Below, in pieces: positions 18,718 through 28,447 of a DNA stretch of 64,000 nt; position 1 is the stretch's first letter; every line of letters begins with the position of its first letter. Below the pieces are notes generated by a model. It was given only the letters and a program-made list of their open reading frames with translations. It was not told the origin of the DNA and did no database searches. Both the position numbers and the translations under genes were made by a program. This stretch comes from Alsobacter ponti (GTDB lineage: Bacteria; Pseudomonadota; Alphaproteobacteria; Rhizobiales; Beijerinckiaceae), in NCBI RefSeq assembly GCF_024294805.1, contig NZ_JANCLU010000006.1, positions 1-64,000 of the forward strand, written 5' to 3'.

Positions 18718-18942
18718 GCCTGGATTGTAGTGAAGCCTCGGCCTTGGGGAAAGTTATCGCTTTGAAAGGTTGGCGAGGCCGGATTTCGGAGTGAGCCGAC
18801 CCCCGCCGCCGAAGGCGGGCCGGCAATGCCGCGCCGCTAACCACGATCATCACAAAAGCGCGCCTTTCAGTTGACGAATTAGCAATCTCTGGAAAAAGGG
18901 TTTATTAAAGTAACCGCGGCTTCTTGATGACGGCATAAAAAG

Positions 18943-20040
18943 ATGGCAACGACAGCGACCGGATCGGACCGTATCGGGTGGGTCGACTACGCCAAGGGGC
19001 TGTGCATCATCCTCGTGGTGATGCTTCACACCACGAAGAACATCGAGTTCTGGGCCGAAGAAGAGGGCTTCCTCCACTACGTTGTCGTGTTCGCACAGCC
19101 GTTCCGGATGCCCGACTTCTTCCTGGTCTCGGGCCTCTTTCTGGCGCCCGTCATTGACAGGCCGTGGCGACGGTACACCGACACGAAAGTGTTGCACTTC
19201 GTTTACTTCTACGTGTTGTGGGCGACCATCACTTTCATGACGAAGGGGCCGGGATATTTGTGGGCCGGCTCGTACGAGAAGCTGCTCGAATTCCCGATGG
19301 CCTTCATCGAGCCGCTCGGGACCCTGTGGTTCATCTACGTCCTGCCGATCTTCTTCGTCGTCACCAAGGTCCTGCGCGACCATCGCGTGAACATGTGGCT
19401 GGCGTGGATCGCCGCCGCCATTCTCGAGACGGCGAGAGTGCAGACGGGCTGGACCGCCATCGACGAGTTCTGCGCCCGCGGCGTGTACTTCCTCTCCGGC
19501 TACCTGATCGCGAGCTATGTCTTCTCCGGCGCGCGCTGGGTGGAGAAGAATACGATCATCGCCATGGCGCTTCTGCTGGTGTGGGGCGTCGTCAACTCCT
19601 ACGCCGTGTTCACGCCGAGCCCGCGCGGGATCGCCGACACCATCGCGCATCTTCCGGTGATCAGCCTCGTGCTGGGCTTCGCCGGCGCGTTCGCGTTGAT
19701 CACCACGGGCGTCCTGCTCAACCGCTACAACGCGCTGCGCTTCATCCGTTACTGCGGGGAGAAGTCGCTGGTCATCTATCTGGCCTTCTTCCTGACGGTG
19801 ACGCCGCTGAAGTTCGTCGTCGTCGGGTACGATCTGGATGTCGGATGGTCGTCGCTGGCGCTCACCGTCATCAGCGTTGCTTTCCCGCTGATGCTCTATC
19901 ACCTGGTGCGGGGCACGCGGCTGTCGTTCCTGTTCGAGCGTCCGAACGCGTTCAAGCTGAGCCCCACCCCTCCGACCTCGGCCTCGCGGCCGCGGGGCGG
20001 CCCCGCCCAGCCCGTCCTCACGGAGGCGGGCGAGTCCTGA
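18943..20040 (+). CDS. acyltransferase family 3 membrane protein
   Basis: The 365-residue protein has about ten membrane spans. The N-terminal signature GWVDYAKGLCIILVVMLHTT (the conserved Arg/Asp-x-x-[KR]G and His of acyltransferase 3 proteins such as OafA, ExoZ and NodX) and FFLVSGLFL are present. Such enzymes transfer acetyl or other acyl groups to exported sugars. The proline-rich C-terminal tail is probably cytoplasmic. Position at the left edge of the polysaccharide locus suggests it O-acylates the polymer. The 225-base upstream gap is AT-rich. No clear ribosome site precedes ATG 18943. Confidence 0.82.
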   Translation: MATTATGSDRIGWVDYAKGLCIILVVMLHTTKNIEFWAEEEGFLHYVVVFAQPFRMPDFFLVSGLFLAPVIDRPWRRYTDTKVLHFVYFYVLWATITFMTKGPGYLWAGSYEKLLEFPMAFIEPLGTLWFIYVLPIFFVVTKVLRDHRVNMWLAWIAAAILETARVQTGWTAIDEFCARGVYFLSGYLIASYVFSGARWVEKNTIIAMALLLVWGVVNSYAVFTPSPRGIADTIAHLPVISLVLGFAGAFALITTGVLLNRYNALRFIRYCGEKSLVIYLAFFLTVTPLKFVVVGYDLDVGWSSLALTVISVAFPLMLYHLVRGTRLSFLFERPNAFKLSPTPPTSASRPRGGPAQPVLTEAGES

Positions 20041-20078
20041 CGGGCCAAGTTTTAGCGGGAAGTTTGCGTCGTCATCGG

Positions 20079-20106
20079 GCCGGCCCGGACCACGGGCCGG
20101 CTCTTT
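20079..20106 (+). terminator. intrinsic terminator after the acyltransferase gene
   Basis: A perfect 9-bp stem GCCGGCCCG/CGGGCCGGC with loop GACCA (20079-20101) is followed by TCTTT. It lies 38 bases beyond the acyltransferase stop and just before the end of the convergent glycosyltransferase gene. Confidence 0.7.
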
Positions 20107-20121
20107 CGCATCGACACGCCC

Positions 20122-21159
20122 CTAGGCGGGGCGCACCTCCTCGAACAGCGCGTCCCACCGCTTCATCACGTCATCCCAGCCGCTGGCGAGCGCCGTCTGG
20201 CGCGCCGCATTGCTGAGGCGTTCGGCGAGCTCCGGCGAACGGAGGATGGACTCGACCCGCGACGCCATGGCGGCGGCGTCGCCGCGCGGGCAGAGCAGCG
20301 CGTCCACGCCGTCCGACAGCAGGTCCGGCAGGCCGCCGGCGTCCGTGCTGACGACACACAGGCCGGAGGCGAGCGCCTCCATCACGGAGACCGGCGTGTT
20401 GTCCACGTTGGTGGTGTTGATGAAGATGTCGGCGGCATCGAGCAGGGCGGGAATCCGGGCGCGCTCGACGCCGGGCACGATCTCGATGGCCGAGTCCAGC
20501 CCCCGCGCGCGGATGAGCTCGCGCATCGCGGCCAGCGTGCCGTCGCCGCGGTCGGGCCCGACCATGGTGAGGCGCAAGCCCGGGAAGTCGGGCAGCAGGC
20601 GCTCCACGACATCCACCGCCATGGCGGGGTTGTAGATCTGGTGGAAGCTGCGCACCCAGATGAGCGTCGGGGAGGCGGGAGCGCGCACCCGGAAGCGATA
20701 GCTCTCGAGGTCCATGCCGTTCGGGATCAGGCGGATATCGGCGCGCAACGGCCGCAGTTCCCGGTGCAGGAAGCCGGACGGCGCGGTCACGGCCGCGGCG
20801 TTCGCCAGCAGGCGACGCGCGCGGCCCGGCCAGCGCTTCACATAGTCGGGCAGGCCGCCGCCATGCGCGGTGAGCACGTAAGGCACGCCGAACAGCCGCA
20901 GCAGCAGCGCCGCGTATTCCGCCCACAGGAAGGCCCGGCCGCTGAACAGGTCGACCTGAGCCACGCGGGCGGATCGGCCCTCGGCGAAGACGACTTTCGT
21001 GATGTCCACAAGACGCCCGAGGGGGGCAGCGCGCCTGGATGCGGCGGCCACCGACCATCCGCGCGCCGTGAGCTGCTCGGCCAGGTCCTCGCACACCGAG
21101 CGGTGCTTCAGCACCGCGGACAGGAACGAGCCGATCAGGATGATCTTGCGCTGGGTCAT
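20122..21159 (-). CDS. glycosyltransferase family 4
   Basis: This 345-residue cytoplasmic GT-B enzyme has the GT4 donor-binding block NTPVSVMEALASGLCVVSTDAGGLPDLL, which contains the EX7E-type motif, and IRLIPNGMDLESY at the domain junction. It would transfer a sugar from a nucleotide donor onto the lipid-linked repeat unit. Its start lies 19 bases after the stop of the DUF4091-like gene, so the two form a leftward operon. Donor and acceptor sugars cannot be inferred. Confidence 0.85.
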   Translation of the reverse strand: MTQRKIILIGSFLSAVLKHRSVCEDLAEQLTARGWSVAAASRRAAPLGRLVDITKVVFAEGRSARVAQVDLFSGRAFLWAEYAALLLRLFGVPYVLTAHGGGLPDYVKRWPGRARRLLANAAAVTAPSGFLHRELRPLRADIRLIPNGMDLESYRFRVRAPASPTLIWVRSFHQIYNPAMAVDVVERLLPDFPGLRLTMVGPDRGDGTLAAMRELIRARGLDSAIEIVPGVERARIPALLDAADIFINTTNVDNTPVSVMEALASGLCVVSTDAGGLPDLLSDGVDALLCPRGDAAAMASRVESILRSPELAERLSNAARQTALASGWDDVMKRWDALFEEVRPA

Positions 21160-21178
21160 GAGGTCGCCGCGCCCGTTC

Positions 21179-23179
21179 CTATTTCGCCGGCGACGCGCGC
21201 GCGACCAGCTGGCGCGCCAGCTCGTCGCGGCAGCCGTCGAACGCCTCGCCGCGATCCGGCCAGGCGGGCGGGCGGTTGCGGTCCCTGTCCCACAGCGCCG
21301 CCGACAGACAGCGCGCCCAGACCGCGTCGAGGGAGAGTCCCGCCTTGCGCGCCAGCTCGAGGTATTTCACGTCCTGGACGCCGCGCCGCCAGTTCTTCAT
21401 GCGGATCGACGACATGGGCCCCGCAAATCCCCGCCCGTCGTCCGGGAACACCGCGTAGGAGCCGGGATAGAACAGGCTGCCGTCGCCGTTCGCCTTGGCG
21501 CTGCCGTCGTCGTAGGTGATGGCCTGCCGGAAGACGTTGCGGCGGCCGCGGCCCCAGTTCGTCGTATCCCAGTAGAAATAGAGATCGACGTTGTACTTGT
21601 AGGCGATCCACGGGATGACGCGGAAATCCGTCGCCGGCGTGTCGATCACGATGGAGCCGGAGAGCGGTCGGAAGCCGTTGTAGTAGCCCCATTTGCGCCC
21701 CGCCGCGCGCTCGCTCGCGATGACGTCGGGGGATGCGAAGTCGCGGAACGTATGGTGCGCCGGCGACATCCACCAGTCGACCGCGCCCTCCAGCGCGGGG
21801 TCGATGCGGCTCGTCACCAGCGTCGGAATGCGCCCGCCGGGGTCAGGGTTCGACCGGGTCCAATCCGCCTGGGTTTTGATCAGGCCGAAGGCGTCCGGCA
21901 CCTTCGAGCTCTTCGGCTCGTCGGGGAACAGGTATTTGTGGACGGCGACATCGCCGAGCGATCGGTCGCGGAACCACTTCGCCCAGGCGCTGGAGCCCGC
22001 CTGCCAGTCGCTCGACTTGCACAGCGAGAAGCCGCCGCGCTGGCCCGGCACAGTCGGCCCGCAGCCCCCCGGACGCGAGCCGTACTCGACCGGCAAGGCG
22101 CCGTCGAGCGGTCCGATGGAGAACACGCGGTTGCCGAGCCCCGCGCCGGGGCCGGAATAGCCGAACGCCTCGGTGTAGAGCTTGCCGTTCATCGCCGGCT
22201 CGAACGCATCCATGTCCTGGAGCCGGTCGATCTGGCGCACGAGATCCATGCCGTGGCGATGCGCCATCTGGTCGTAGCGGCGCTCCACCGCGACGAACGT
22301 CGCCGCGGTGGGCGGTCCGGACAATGCGTGGGCGTAGCGCAGCGAGCTGCGGTCCAGCCCGAACATGTTGCGGACCGGATTCTCATCGCCGAGCGTCAGG
22401 GGCAGGACATCGAGCTCCAGCGTGAAGCGCCTGGTGTCCTCGCCCTGGGCTAGGACGGCGATCTCGCCCCGGTATCGTCCCGCCGGCGCGTCGCGCGGAA
22501 TATGGATGTCCAGCCAGACACCCTGGTTCTGCGATGGCCCGATGTCGAACGGCGCGCCGCCTTTGCCCTGCATCGCCGCGAAGGGGATCAGCGCGTCGGG
22601 CAGCCAGCCCTCATAGCCGTCCGGCGCGACGGCGAAGAACCAGGCCCCGCGAGCGGTCGTCCGCTGCGTGACTTCGAGGTAATGCTCGGTGAAGAGCTCG
22701 ATGGCGCCGTCCGGGCGGACGTAGCGGAAGGGGTCGTAGCGATAGGGCGGCTTCGGCGACCCGGGGATGACGCCCGCGCCGTCGAGTTGGCGCAGGTCGG
22801 AGACCTGGACGTCGGCCGCGCTCGCGCCCGTATCGTCCGTCGTCAGGATGGTCTGGAAGCCGATGCTCTCGTTGCGCGCGCCCGACAGGCGCACCGTCCG
22901 CGTCGCCGGGTCGAACCTCGGCGCGGTCCAGCCCAGCGTCTGTTGCGAGCCGAGATCGAAGCGCCCGATCTTTTCGCTTTCGCCGACGAACCAGGCCGTC
23001 TTGATGCCGGCCATGGCGGGCGGAGCGGCAAGCGACGCGAGCAGGGCTCCGGCGCAGGCGGCGTTCGAGATCCAGCGCCGCGGCACGACATGGCCCTCGA
23101 CGCGCGACGCCGCCCGGCTCGGACGGGACCGTCTCCGCGACCGGTTCGCCGCTTGCGCGGCTTCAAGCAAAAGCTGCAT
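21179..23179 (-). CDS. secreted DUF4091/GH123-like protein
   Basis: The 666-residue product has an N-terminal signal region (WISNAACAGALLASLAAPPAMAG) and a long mature part. FGLDRSSLRYAH, the repeated tryptophans, and near the C-terminus SSIRMKNWRRGVQDVKYLELARKAG all resemble DUF4091 proteins, which are related to glycoside hydrolase family 123 (N-acetyl-beta-galactosaminidase type). A periplasmic or secreted hydrolase acting on the polymer is therefore an inference. Two starts are credible. ATG 23179 gives a 32-residue arginine-rich extension before the signal. GTG 23086, 7 bases after GAGGG, gives a classical signal peptide. It is the first gene of a two-gene leftward unit with the GT4 gene. 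Confidence 0.7.
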   Translation of the reverse strand: MQLLLEAAQAANRSRRRSRPSRAASRVEGHVVPRRWISNAACAGALLASLAAPPAMAGIKTAWFVGESEKIGRFDLGSQQTLGWTAPRFDPATRTVRLSGARNESIGFQTILTTDDTGASAADVQVSDLRQLDGAGVIPGSPKPPYRYDPFRYVRPDGAIELFTEHYLEVTQRTTARGAWFFAVAPDGYEGWLPDALIPFAAMQGKGGAPFDIGPSQNQGVWLDIHIPRDAPAGRYRGEIAVLAQGEDTRRFTLELDVLPLTLGDENPVRNMFGLDRSSLRYAHALSGPPTAATFVAVERRYDQMAHRHGMDLVRQIDRLQDMDAFEPAMNGKLYTEAFGYSGPGAGLGNRVFSIGPLDGALPVEYGSRPGGCGPTVPGQRGGFSLCKSSDWQAGSSAWAKWFRDRSLGDVAVHKYLFPDEPKSSKVPDAFGLIKTQADWTRSNPDPGGRIPTLVTSRIDPALEGAVDWWMSPAHHTFRDFASPDVIASERAAGRKWGYYNGFRPLSGSIVIDTPATDFRVIPWIAYKYNVDLYFYWDTTNWGRGRRNVFRQAITYDDGSAKANGDGSLFYPGSYAVFPDDGRGFAGPMSSIRMKNWRRGVQDVKYLELARKAGLSLDAVWARCLSAALWDRDRNRPPAWPDRGEAFDGCRDELARQLVARASPAK

Positions 23180-23563
23180 GACGAATTGAGGCCTCCCTCT
23201 TAAAAATAGAGGGGAACGGCAACATGGATCAAGCGCAACGCGATGTGAGATGAATTAGTATTAATTTGAACGAATGCGCTGCCCGAGGTCATTCGTTGCC
23301 TCGTTTCGGCCGGGATGCGCGGCGGTGGCGGGCGGTCGCTGGCGTCTCGGCCCTCCGGAGTGAGCGTTTCGGTCCGCGAACAACGTTGGCGTCGCCGGCC
23401 AGTTAAGCACAATGCAATCGCGGGTCGTCCATCGGACTTTAATTACGTTTATAATTGAGCGAATGTCAGCGGCGCACGGGTGCCCCGGAAGCGGTCGGCG
23501 CCCCAAGGCGATCGGGACGTGCTCGTGCAGCCCCAACGCCTCTTCGGAACCCGCGAGAGAGTG
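23180..23563. promoter_or_regulatory. AT-rich divergent gap between DUF4091-like and GT4 genes
   Basis: This 384-base stretch holds no convincing gene. It is markedly more AT-rich than its surroundings near both ends. It contains two related inverted repeats, AATTA-N4-TAATT (23253-23266) and AATTA-N6-TAATT (23441-23456), one near each divergent gene. These look like binding sites for the same regulator or the AT-rich parts of two promoters. Confidence 0.5.
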
Positions 23564-24847
23564 ATGAACCTCCGACTGAAGCCCGAAACAGAGCAGGGGA
23601 CCGGCGCTGGGGCGGATCGGCAGGCCGGCGCGCGCGAGATGCATATCGTGCTGGTCGCGCCTTTGCCTGAGCCCCACCGGACCGCCCGAGGCGGCGTCGA
23701 GCGGGTGACGGAAGTTTTGAGAAAAGGGCTGGCCGCGCACGCCCGCGTCTCCGTCGTCGTTCCCAATGCGAGCATCGCATTGCGGACGCGGGACGAATTC
23801 GGCGAGATCCGCTATCTCAAGCGCGCCGGGATCCCGGGATTTCTGAGCTACTGGTCCCACATGTCCCGCGCGGTGCTGGCGCAATTGCGCGACCTTCGCC
23901 CCGATCTCGTTCACGTGCAGGACATGGGCGGCGTCGCGCTGTTCTGGCCGCGTCGCGGCGCGCTGGACGTGCCGCTCGTGTTCACGGTGCACGGCATTCT
24001 GGACCAGGACATCAGGCAGTCGGCGGGCGAGGGCCTGCTGCGCGCCTGGAGCCGCGGGCTGCGGGCGCGCGTCGTCCAGGCGGTCGAGGCAATCGCCCGC
24101 TCCCGGTTCGACCGGGTCGTGCTCATCAACCCCTACGTGCTCGAAGCGCTGCCCGACCTCGTCGGGCGGAGCGTCCAGTCCATCGCCAACCCGGTCGACC
24201 GGTGTTTCCTCGACGCGGAATTCTCCGCGCCGCCGGCGGCCGGCGACCGCTTCCGCCTGCTGCAGGTGGGCGTGATCAGCGCGCGCAAGAACGTCGCCGC
24301 CTCGATCTCGCTGGTGTCCGCCCTGCGCGAGAGAGGCATCCCCGCGACGCTCGACATCGTCGGGCCCGTGGTCGAGGCCGACTACTTCGAGAGCTGCAAG
24401 GCGCTGGTCGCGGAAAAAGGGCTCGGAGAGGCCGTGACCTTCCATGGCGGCGTGTCCCCAGCGGAACTGGTCGGATGGTTCGACCGGTCCGACGTCCTGC
24501 TGCTCGTGTCCGGCCAGGAGACCGCGCCGATGGTCGTCGCCGAGGCGCATTGCCGCGGACTGCCGGTGGCCGTGCGCCCGTCGTTCGGCTTCCGCTATAT
24601 GGTCGAGGACGGCGTGAACGGCGTGTTCCTGGAGGGACATTCGGTCCAGGACGACGCCGGCAAGCTGGCGGAGATGGCGCGCGTCCAGTGGAACAGGCCG
24701 GCGATCCGCGCCGCCGCCCGTGAGCTCTACGACCCCGACGTCATCGTGCGCGAGACGCTGGCGCTCTACCGACGAATGCTCGACCCGGCGGGCGCGGCGA
24801 AATCCCCGGATGCGTCGCGGACGTTCGAACCCGGCGCCGTGTCATGA
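23564..24847 (+). CDS. glycosyltransferase family 4
   Basis: A GT-B glycosyltransferase of 427 residues from ATG 23564. The Rossmann start MHIVLVAPLPEPHRTARGGVERVTEVL, the central FRLLQVGVISARKNVAASI and the donor-binding ETAPMVVAEAHCRGLPVAV are typical of GT4. The start is uncertain: MHIVLVAP (ATG 23639) is the canonical beginning but lacks a ribosome site, and an extension to 23480 is open. Its stop overlaps the start of the polymerase-like gene (ATGA). It probably adds one sugar of the repeat unit on the cytoplasmic side. Confidence 0.85.
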   Translation: MNLRLKPETEQGTGAGADRQAGAREMHIVLVAPLPEPHRTARGGVERVTEVLRKGLAAHARVSVVVPNASIALRTRDEFGEIRYLKRAGIPGFLSYWSHMSRAVLAQLRDLRPDLVHVQDMGGVALFWPRRGALDVPLVFTVHGILDQDIRQSAGEGLLRAWSRGLRARVVQAVEAIARSRFDRVVLINPYVLEALPDLVGRSVQSIANPVDRCFLDAEFSAPPAAGDRFRLLQVGVISARKNVAASISLVSALRERGIPATLDIVGPVVEADYFESCKALVAEKGLGEAVTFHGGVSPAELVGWFDRSDVLLLVSGQETAPMVVAEAHCRGLPVAVRPSFGFRYMVEDGVNGVFLEGHSVQDDAGKLAEMARVQWNRPAIRAAARELYDPDVIVRETLALYRRMLDPAGAAKSPDASRTFEPGAVS

Positions 24848-26103
24848 CCATCGACATTCCGCTGCGTTCCGAAGTGACGAGGTCCTGGTCGGCGTCCGAT
24901 CTCGCCGCCATCGGGCTCATCGTTTTCGGGTGCCTGAATCTCAACGGCGCGTTCCTGCTCGTCACGGGGATCGACAGCTTCTTTTCGCCCTTCGCCCTCG
25001 TCCTGTCGATCGGCCTGTGCGTTCTCTGTTTCAGGGCCAGCAACGTCACCGTTCTGTACTCGCTGTTCTTCCTGTTCATGGTCTCCTATCTGGGCTTCGG
25101 ATCGTGGGAGAATCTGAACGCGAATAATTTCGAGTCCAAGTCGTTCACGCCGTACGCGGCGACGCTGCTGATGGTGTCGGGACTGTATTTCTTCTATACG
25201 GCGGCGTCCGAGGAGCAGCTGACGAGCGCCGCGCGGATCACCAAGGCCTGCCTGCTGCTGGCCTGTGTCTTCACGCTGGGGTCCGACGACCTGTCGCGCT
25301 ATTTCAATTACGTGGCCGCCGAAGAACGCGCGTCCGGGCTGTTCGCCAACCCCAACGAGGCCGCCGTCGTGGCGCTCTACGCGCTGGTTCTGACGGTCGC
25401 GTATCCGGCGAAGCGGCCGTTGGTCTCGCTGCTGCAGATCGGGCTGGCGGTGGCCGCCCTGGTTCTCACCTTCTCCAAGAACGGCATGTTGATGTTGGCG
25501 GTGCTGGGAGCGCTCTACCTCATCCAGCGTCGTTCGTTGTCTCTGTCGCTCGTCGCGCTGGGCGCGGTCGCGTCGCTGTATGTCCTTGGATGGTACATCG
25601 TCGAGTACGATGTCTTCGGCTTTTCGGACGAGCGGCGCGAACGCATCGTCGACGTGATGAGCCTGATGAGCGGCGAGTTCAACGAAAGAACCACCACCGG
25701 GCGCACGAACTTGTGGCAGTTCGGCCTCGCCAAGATCAACCAGACCTTTCCCTGGGGGAGCGGGCTGGGGCAGTTCCACTTTCTGGAGGGGGGTGTCCGC
25801 AACAATGTGGACCAGTGGCTCGGCGTCCATAACACCTACCTGATGGTTCTGGGCGAGGCTGGGCTGCTTCCCCTTATCCTGTTGCTCGCGTTTCTGGCGC
25901 GGCTGGTCGGAGGCGCAATCGCCAGCTCCAACAGGACGCTCCTTGTGGGATGCGCGGTGATCCTGCTCGGCGACATGGTGGGGGTGCACGGCGCCCTGGC
26001 TTTCCGCGCCCACGACGTCCTGCTGCCCCTGCTCATGGCCGGGATCGTGCGCGGCGAGAGCGCAGAGACCGAGGAGCGGGCCGAGTTCGATGACGGTGCA
26101 TGA
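24844..26103 (+). CDS. O-antigen ligase/polymerase-family membrane protein (Wzy-like)
   Basis: This 419-residue inner-membrane protein has about eleven hydrophobic segments and a large periplasmic loop (from SDERRERIVDVM to about VDQW). It ends in WLGVHNTYLMVLGEAGLLPLI, the conserved His-Asn block of the Wzy_C/O-antigen ligase family. In a Wzx/Wzy locus it is the best candidate for the repeat-unit polymerase. Start and the upstream GT4 stop overlap (ATGA), and the deacetylase gene begins 6 bases downstream, so the three genes are one operon. Confidence 0.8.
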   Translation: MTIDIPLRSEVTRSWSASDLAAIGLIVFGCLNLNGAFLLVTGIDSFFSPFALVLSIGLCVLCFRASNVTVLYSLFFLFMVSYLGFGSWENLNANNFESKSFTPYAATLLMVSGLYFFYTAASEEQLTSAARITKACLLLACVFTLGSDDLSRYFNYVAAEERASGLFANPNEAAVVALYALVLTVAYPAKRPLVSLLQIGLAVAALVLTFSKNGMLMLAVLGALYLIQRRSLSLSLVALGAVASLYVLGWYIVEYDVFGFSDERRERIVDVMSLMSGEFNERTTTGRTNLWQFGLAKINQTFPWGSGLGQFHFLEGGVRNNVDQWLGVHNTYLMVLGEAGLLPLILLLAFLARLVGGAIASSNRTLLVGCAVILLGDMVGVHGALAFRAHDVLLPLLMAGIVRGESAETEERAEFDDGA

Positions 26104-26109
26104 GGACCC

Positions 26110-27141
26110 ATGAGCGACGTCATGCTCCCTAAGGACCGGGCCTCTCAACTCCTGGTGCTCTGCTACCACCGCGTCGCGGACACGGGGGGAGGGGCGTTCA
26201 ACGGGTTCCTGCCCAACGTGAGCGCCGACCCGCGCGAGTTCGAGCGGCAGATGAGCCTGGTCGCCCGGGCCTACACGCCGATCGGGATCGAGCGTCTCGT
26301 CGAATGGCTCGATGGGGGCGGGGAACTGCCGGAGCGTCCGGCCCTGGTCACTTTCGATGACGGCTATCTCGACAACGGGGAGGTCGCGCTGCCGATCATG
26401 CGGAGACACGGCATTCGGCCGCTGATCTTCCTGGCGACGGATTACATCGGCAACGGGCGAGCCTTTCCGTGGGACGTGGTCGCGTACTGTCTCGCAACCA
26501 CGCGCAAGACCGGCGGGAAGTTGCCGCTTCTCGGCCAGGCGACGTTCGCCGACGAGGCTTCGCGCGTGCGCTTGGCCTCCGAATGGATGGCCGCCTGCAA
26601 GGAGGAGCCGGCGGACGAGCGCTCCGAATGGCTCAGGCAGTTGGCCGAGGCCACCGATGTGCCGGTGTCGTCGACCGACCTCCCGTGGAAGGCGTGCATG
26701 GACTGGGATCTCGTCAGGCGTCTGGCCGCGCGGGATGTCGATTTCGGCGGGCACACCTGCTCGCACCCCATCCTCTCGCGCATGCCGCCCGGCGAGGCCG
26801 CCAGGGAGATCGCCGACTGCTTTGACAGGCTCGCCGTCGAGCTCGGCCGGCCGCCGCTCGCCTTCGCCTACCCGAACGGTTCGGCGCGGGACTTCAGGCC
26901 CGACGACGAGCGCGCCGTGGCGCGCGCCGGGTTCAAAATCGGGTTTTCGCTGGAGCCGGGGCCGGTCGGCCTCGCGTCCGTGCGCGAGCGGCCGCACGCG
27001 GTCCCCAGGATCTATATCGGCCGCCGCGACAGCGGATTTCGCTTCTGGCTCAAGATCAAGGGCGCGGCCGTGGCGATGGGGAGGGCGCGACAGGCGCTGA
27101 GGCGCGGCCTGTCGATCGCCGGACGCGCCGGCGCGAGGTGA
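26110..27141 (+). CDS. polysaccharide deacetylase (NodB homology)
   Basis: The 343-residue protein has the NodB-type carbohydrate esterase 4 core: catalytic/metal Asp83-Asp84 in LVTFDDGYLDNG and the metal histidines His215 and His219 in FGGHTCSHPIL, then LAFAYPNG. Such enzymes remove N-acetyl groups from amino sugars. No signal peptide is visible, so it may act in the cytoplasm on lipid-linked intermediates or be exported otherwise. ATG 26110 follows GAGG closely. Last gene of the GT4-Wzy-deacetylase operon. A ManNAc- or GlcNAc-containing repeat unit is a plausible substrate given wecB nearby. Confidence 0.85.
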   Translation: MSDVMLPKDRASQLLVLCYHRVADTGGGAFNGFLPNVSADPREFERQMSLVARAYTPIGIERLVEWLDGGGELPERPALVTFDDGYLDNGEVALPIMRRHGIRPLIFLATDYIGNGRAFPWDVVAYCLATTRKTGGKLPLLGQATFADEASRVRLASEWMAACKEEPADERSEWLRQLAEATDVPVSSTDLPWKACMDWDLVRRLAARDVDFGGHTCSHPILSRMPPGEAAREIADCFDRLAVELGRPPLAFAYPNGSARDFRPDDERAVARAGFKIGFSLEPGPVGLASVRERPHAVPRIYIGRRDSGFRFWLKIKGAAVAMGRARQALRRGLSIAGRAGAR

Positions 27142-27175
27142 CGCGTCGGCGCCGGGGACCGGCGGTGTCGGCCGG

Positions 27176-28447
27176 TCAGGCTTCCTCGGAAATCTTGTGC
27201 GCGGTCCCGAACGGAATTTTGCCCCTGCGGCTCGACACCAGCTCGCTCAAAACGGCGGCGTACCGGCCGCTGAGGGCTTCCCGGTCGAAGTTGGCGCGTA
27301 CATAGGCGTGGCCGTTCTCCCCCGCCTGACGCCGCAGGTCGGGGTTGTCGGCCAGTTCCGCGATAGCCCGCGCCATGGCCTCGGGGTCTTCCGGAGCCAC
27401 CGCGATCCCCGCCTCGGCTTCCGTCACCAGGCGCGCCGCTTCGCCTTCCGCGGCAAGCACGACCGGCCGTTTCGCCGCCATCGACTCGAAGATCTTGCCG
27501 GGCACGAAGGCGCGGAACAGCGGGTCCTTCGACAGGGGGGCCAGCGTGATGTCGGTGGCCGCGAGAATGTCGGGGATGGCGCTCATCGGCACCTCGTCCA
27601 TGAAGACGACGTTGTCGATGTTCTCGTCCCGCTGCATCTGCATGAGCTGCTTCTTTTCGCCGCCGTCGCCGATCATCAGGACGACGATGTCGGAGCGCGA
27701 CCGCAGCAGCTTGGCGGCCTGGAGAACGCTCGCCAGCTTCTGCGCCAGTCCGTGCGTGCCGACATAGGAGACGATGACCTTGTCGCCCAGTCCGTGCCGC
27801 TCGCGGAAGGCCGCGCCGTCGGACCCCACGAAGCGCTGGACGCTCACCCCGTTCGGGATGACCTGGATGATCTTGTCGCGGCCGCCATGGGCCCGAATGT
27901 GGTCCACGAACGGGCGCGTGACGGTGACGATCAGGTCGGCGTGGGAATAGGCCCACCGCTCGAGCGCGTGAAACGGGGCCAGCATCGCCCGGCTTTCCAC
28001 CGCGCCGACGGCGCTGATGGCCTGCGGCCAGAGGTCCCGGATTTCCAGCACCCAGGGCACGCGCTTCAACCTGGCGACCGCCCAGCCCGCCGCGCCGCAG
28101 AACAGGTTGGGCGAGGTCGACATCACCACGTCGCACTTCGGCAGCCGGCCCGCGAACAGGATCGCCATCAGGCTGAACACCAGATAGTTCATCGTTCGCA
28201 GCAACACGCCTTCGTTCGCCACGGTCAGGGTCAGTAACCTGATGACCCTGACCCCGTCGATCATCTCGCTCTGGAACAGGCGGTTGCGATATCCGGGCAG
28301 GATTTTGCCGCGCGGATAGTTCGGCACGCAGGTGACGACGGTGACGTCGAACCCCGCCTTGACCCAATTCTTCGCGTTTTCGGACATTCTGACGGCGAGC
28401 GCACCGTTTTCCGGGGGATAATAGTGGCTCAAGCAAAGAACCCGCAT
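27176..28447 (-). CDS. glycosyltransferase family 4 (WbuB-like)
   Basis: A 423-residue GT-B glycosyltransferase starting MRVLCLSHYYPPENGALAVRMSENAK, the typical N-terminus of WbuB/WcaI-type transferases, with VLEIRDLWPQ in the first domain and PGKIFESMAAKRPVVLAA as the donor-binding block. ATG 28447 has GGGAG 6 bases upstream. It is convergent with the deacetylase gene and divergent from wecB. WbuB-like enzymes often transfer N-acetylated deoxy or amino sugars. Specificity here is not known. Confidence 0.87.
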   Translation of the reverse strand: MRVLCLSHYYPPENGALAVRMSENAKNWVKAGFDVTVVTCVPNYPRGKILPGYRNRLFQSEMIDGVRVIRLLTLTVANEGVLLRTMNYLVFSLMAILFAGRLPKCDVVMSTSPNLFCGAAGWAVARLKRVPWVLEIRDLWPQAISAVGAVESRAMLAPFHALERWAYSHADLIVTVTRPFVDHIRAHGGRDKIIQVIPNGVSVQRFVGSDGAAFRERHGLGDKVIVSYVGTHGLAQKLASVLQAAKLLRSRSDIVVLMIGDGGEKKQLMQMQRDENIDNVVFMDEVPMSAIPDILAATDITLAPLSKDPLFRAFVPGKIFESMAAKRPVVLAAEGEAARLVTEAEAGIAVAPEDPEAMARAIAELADNPDLRRQAGENGHAYVRANFDREALSGRYAAVLSELVSSRRGKIPFGTAHKISEEA

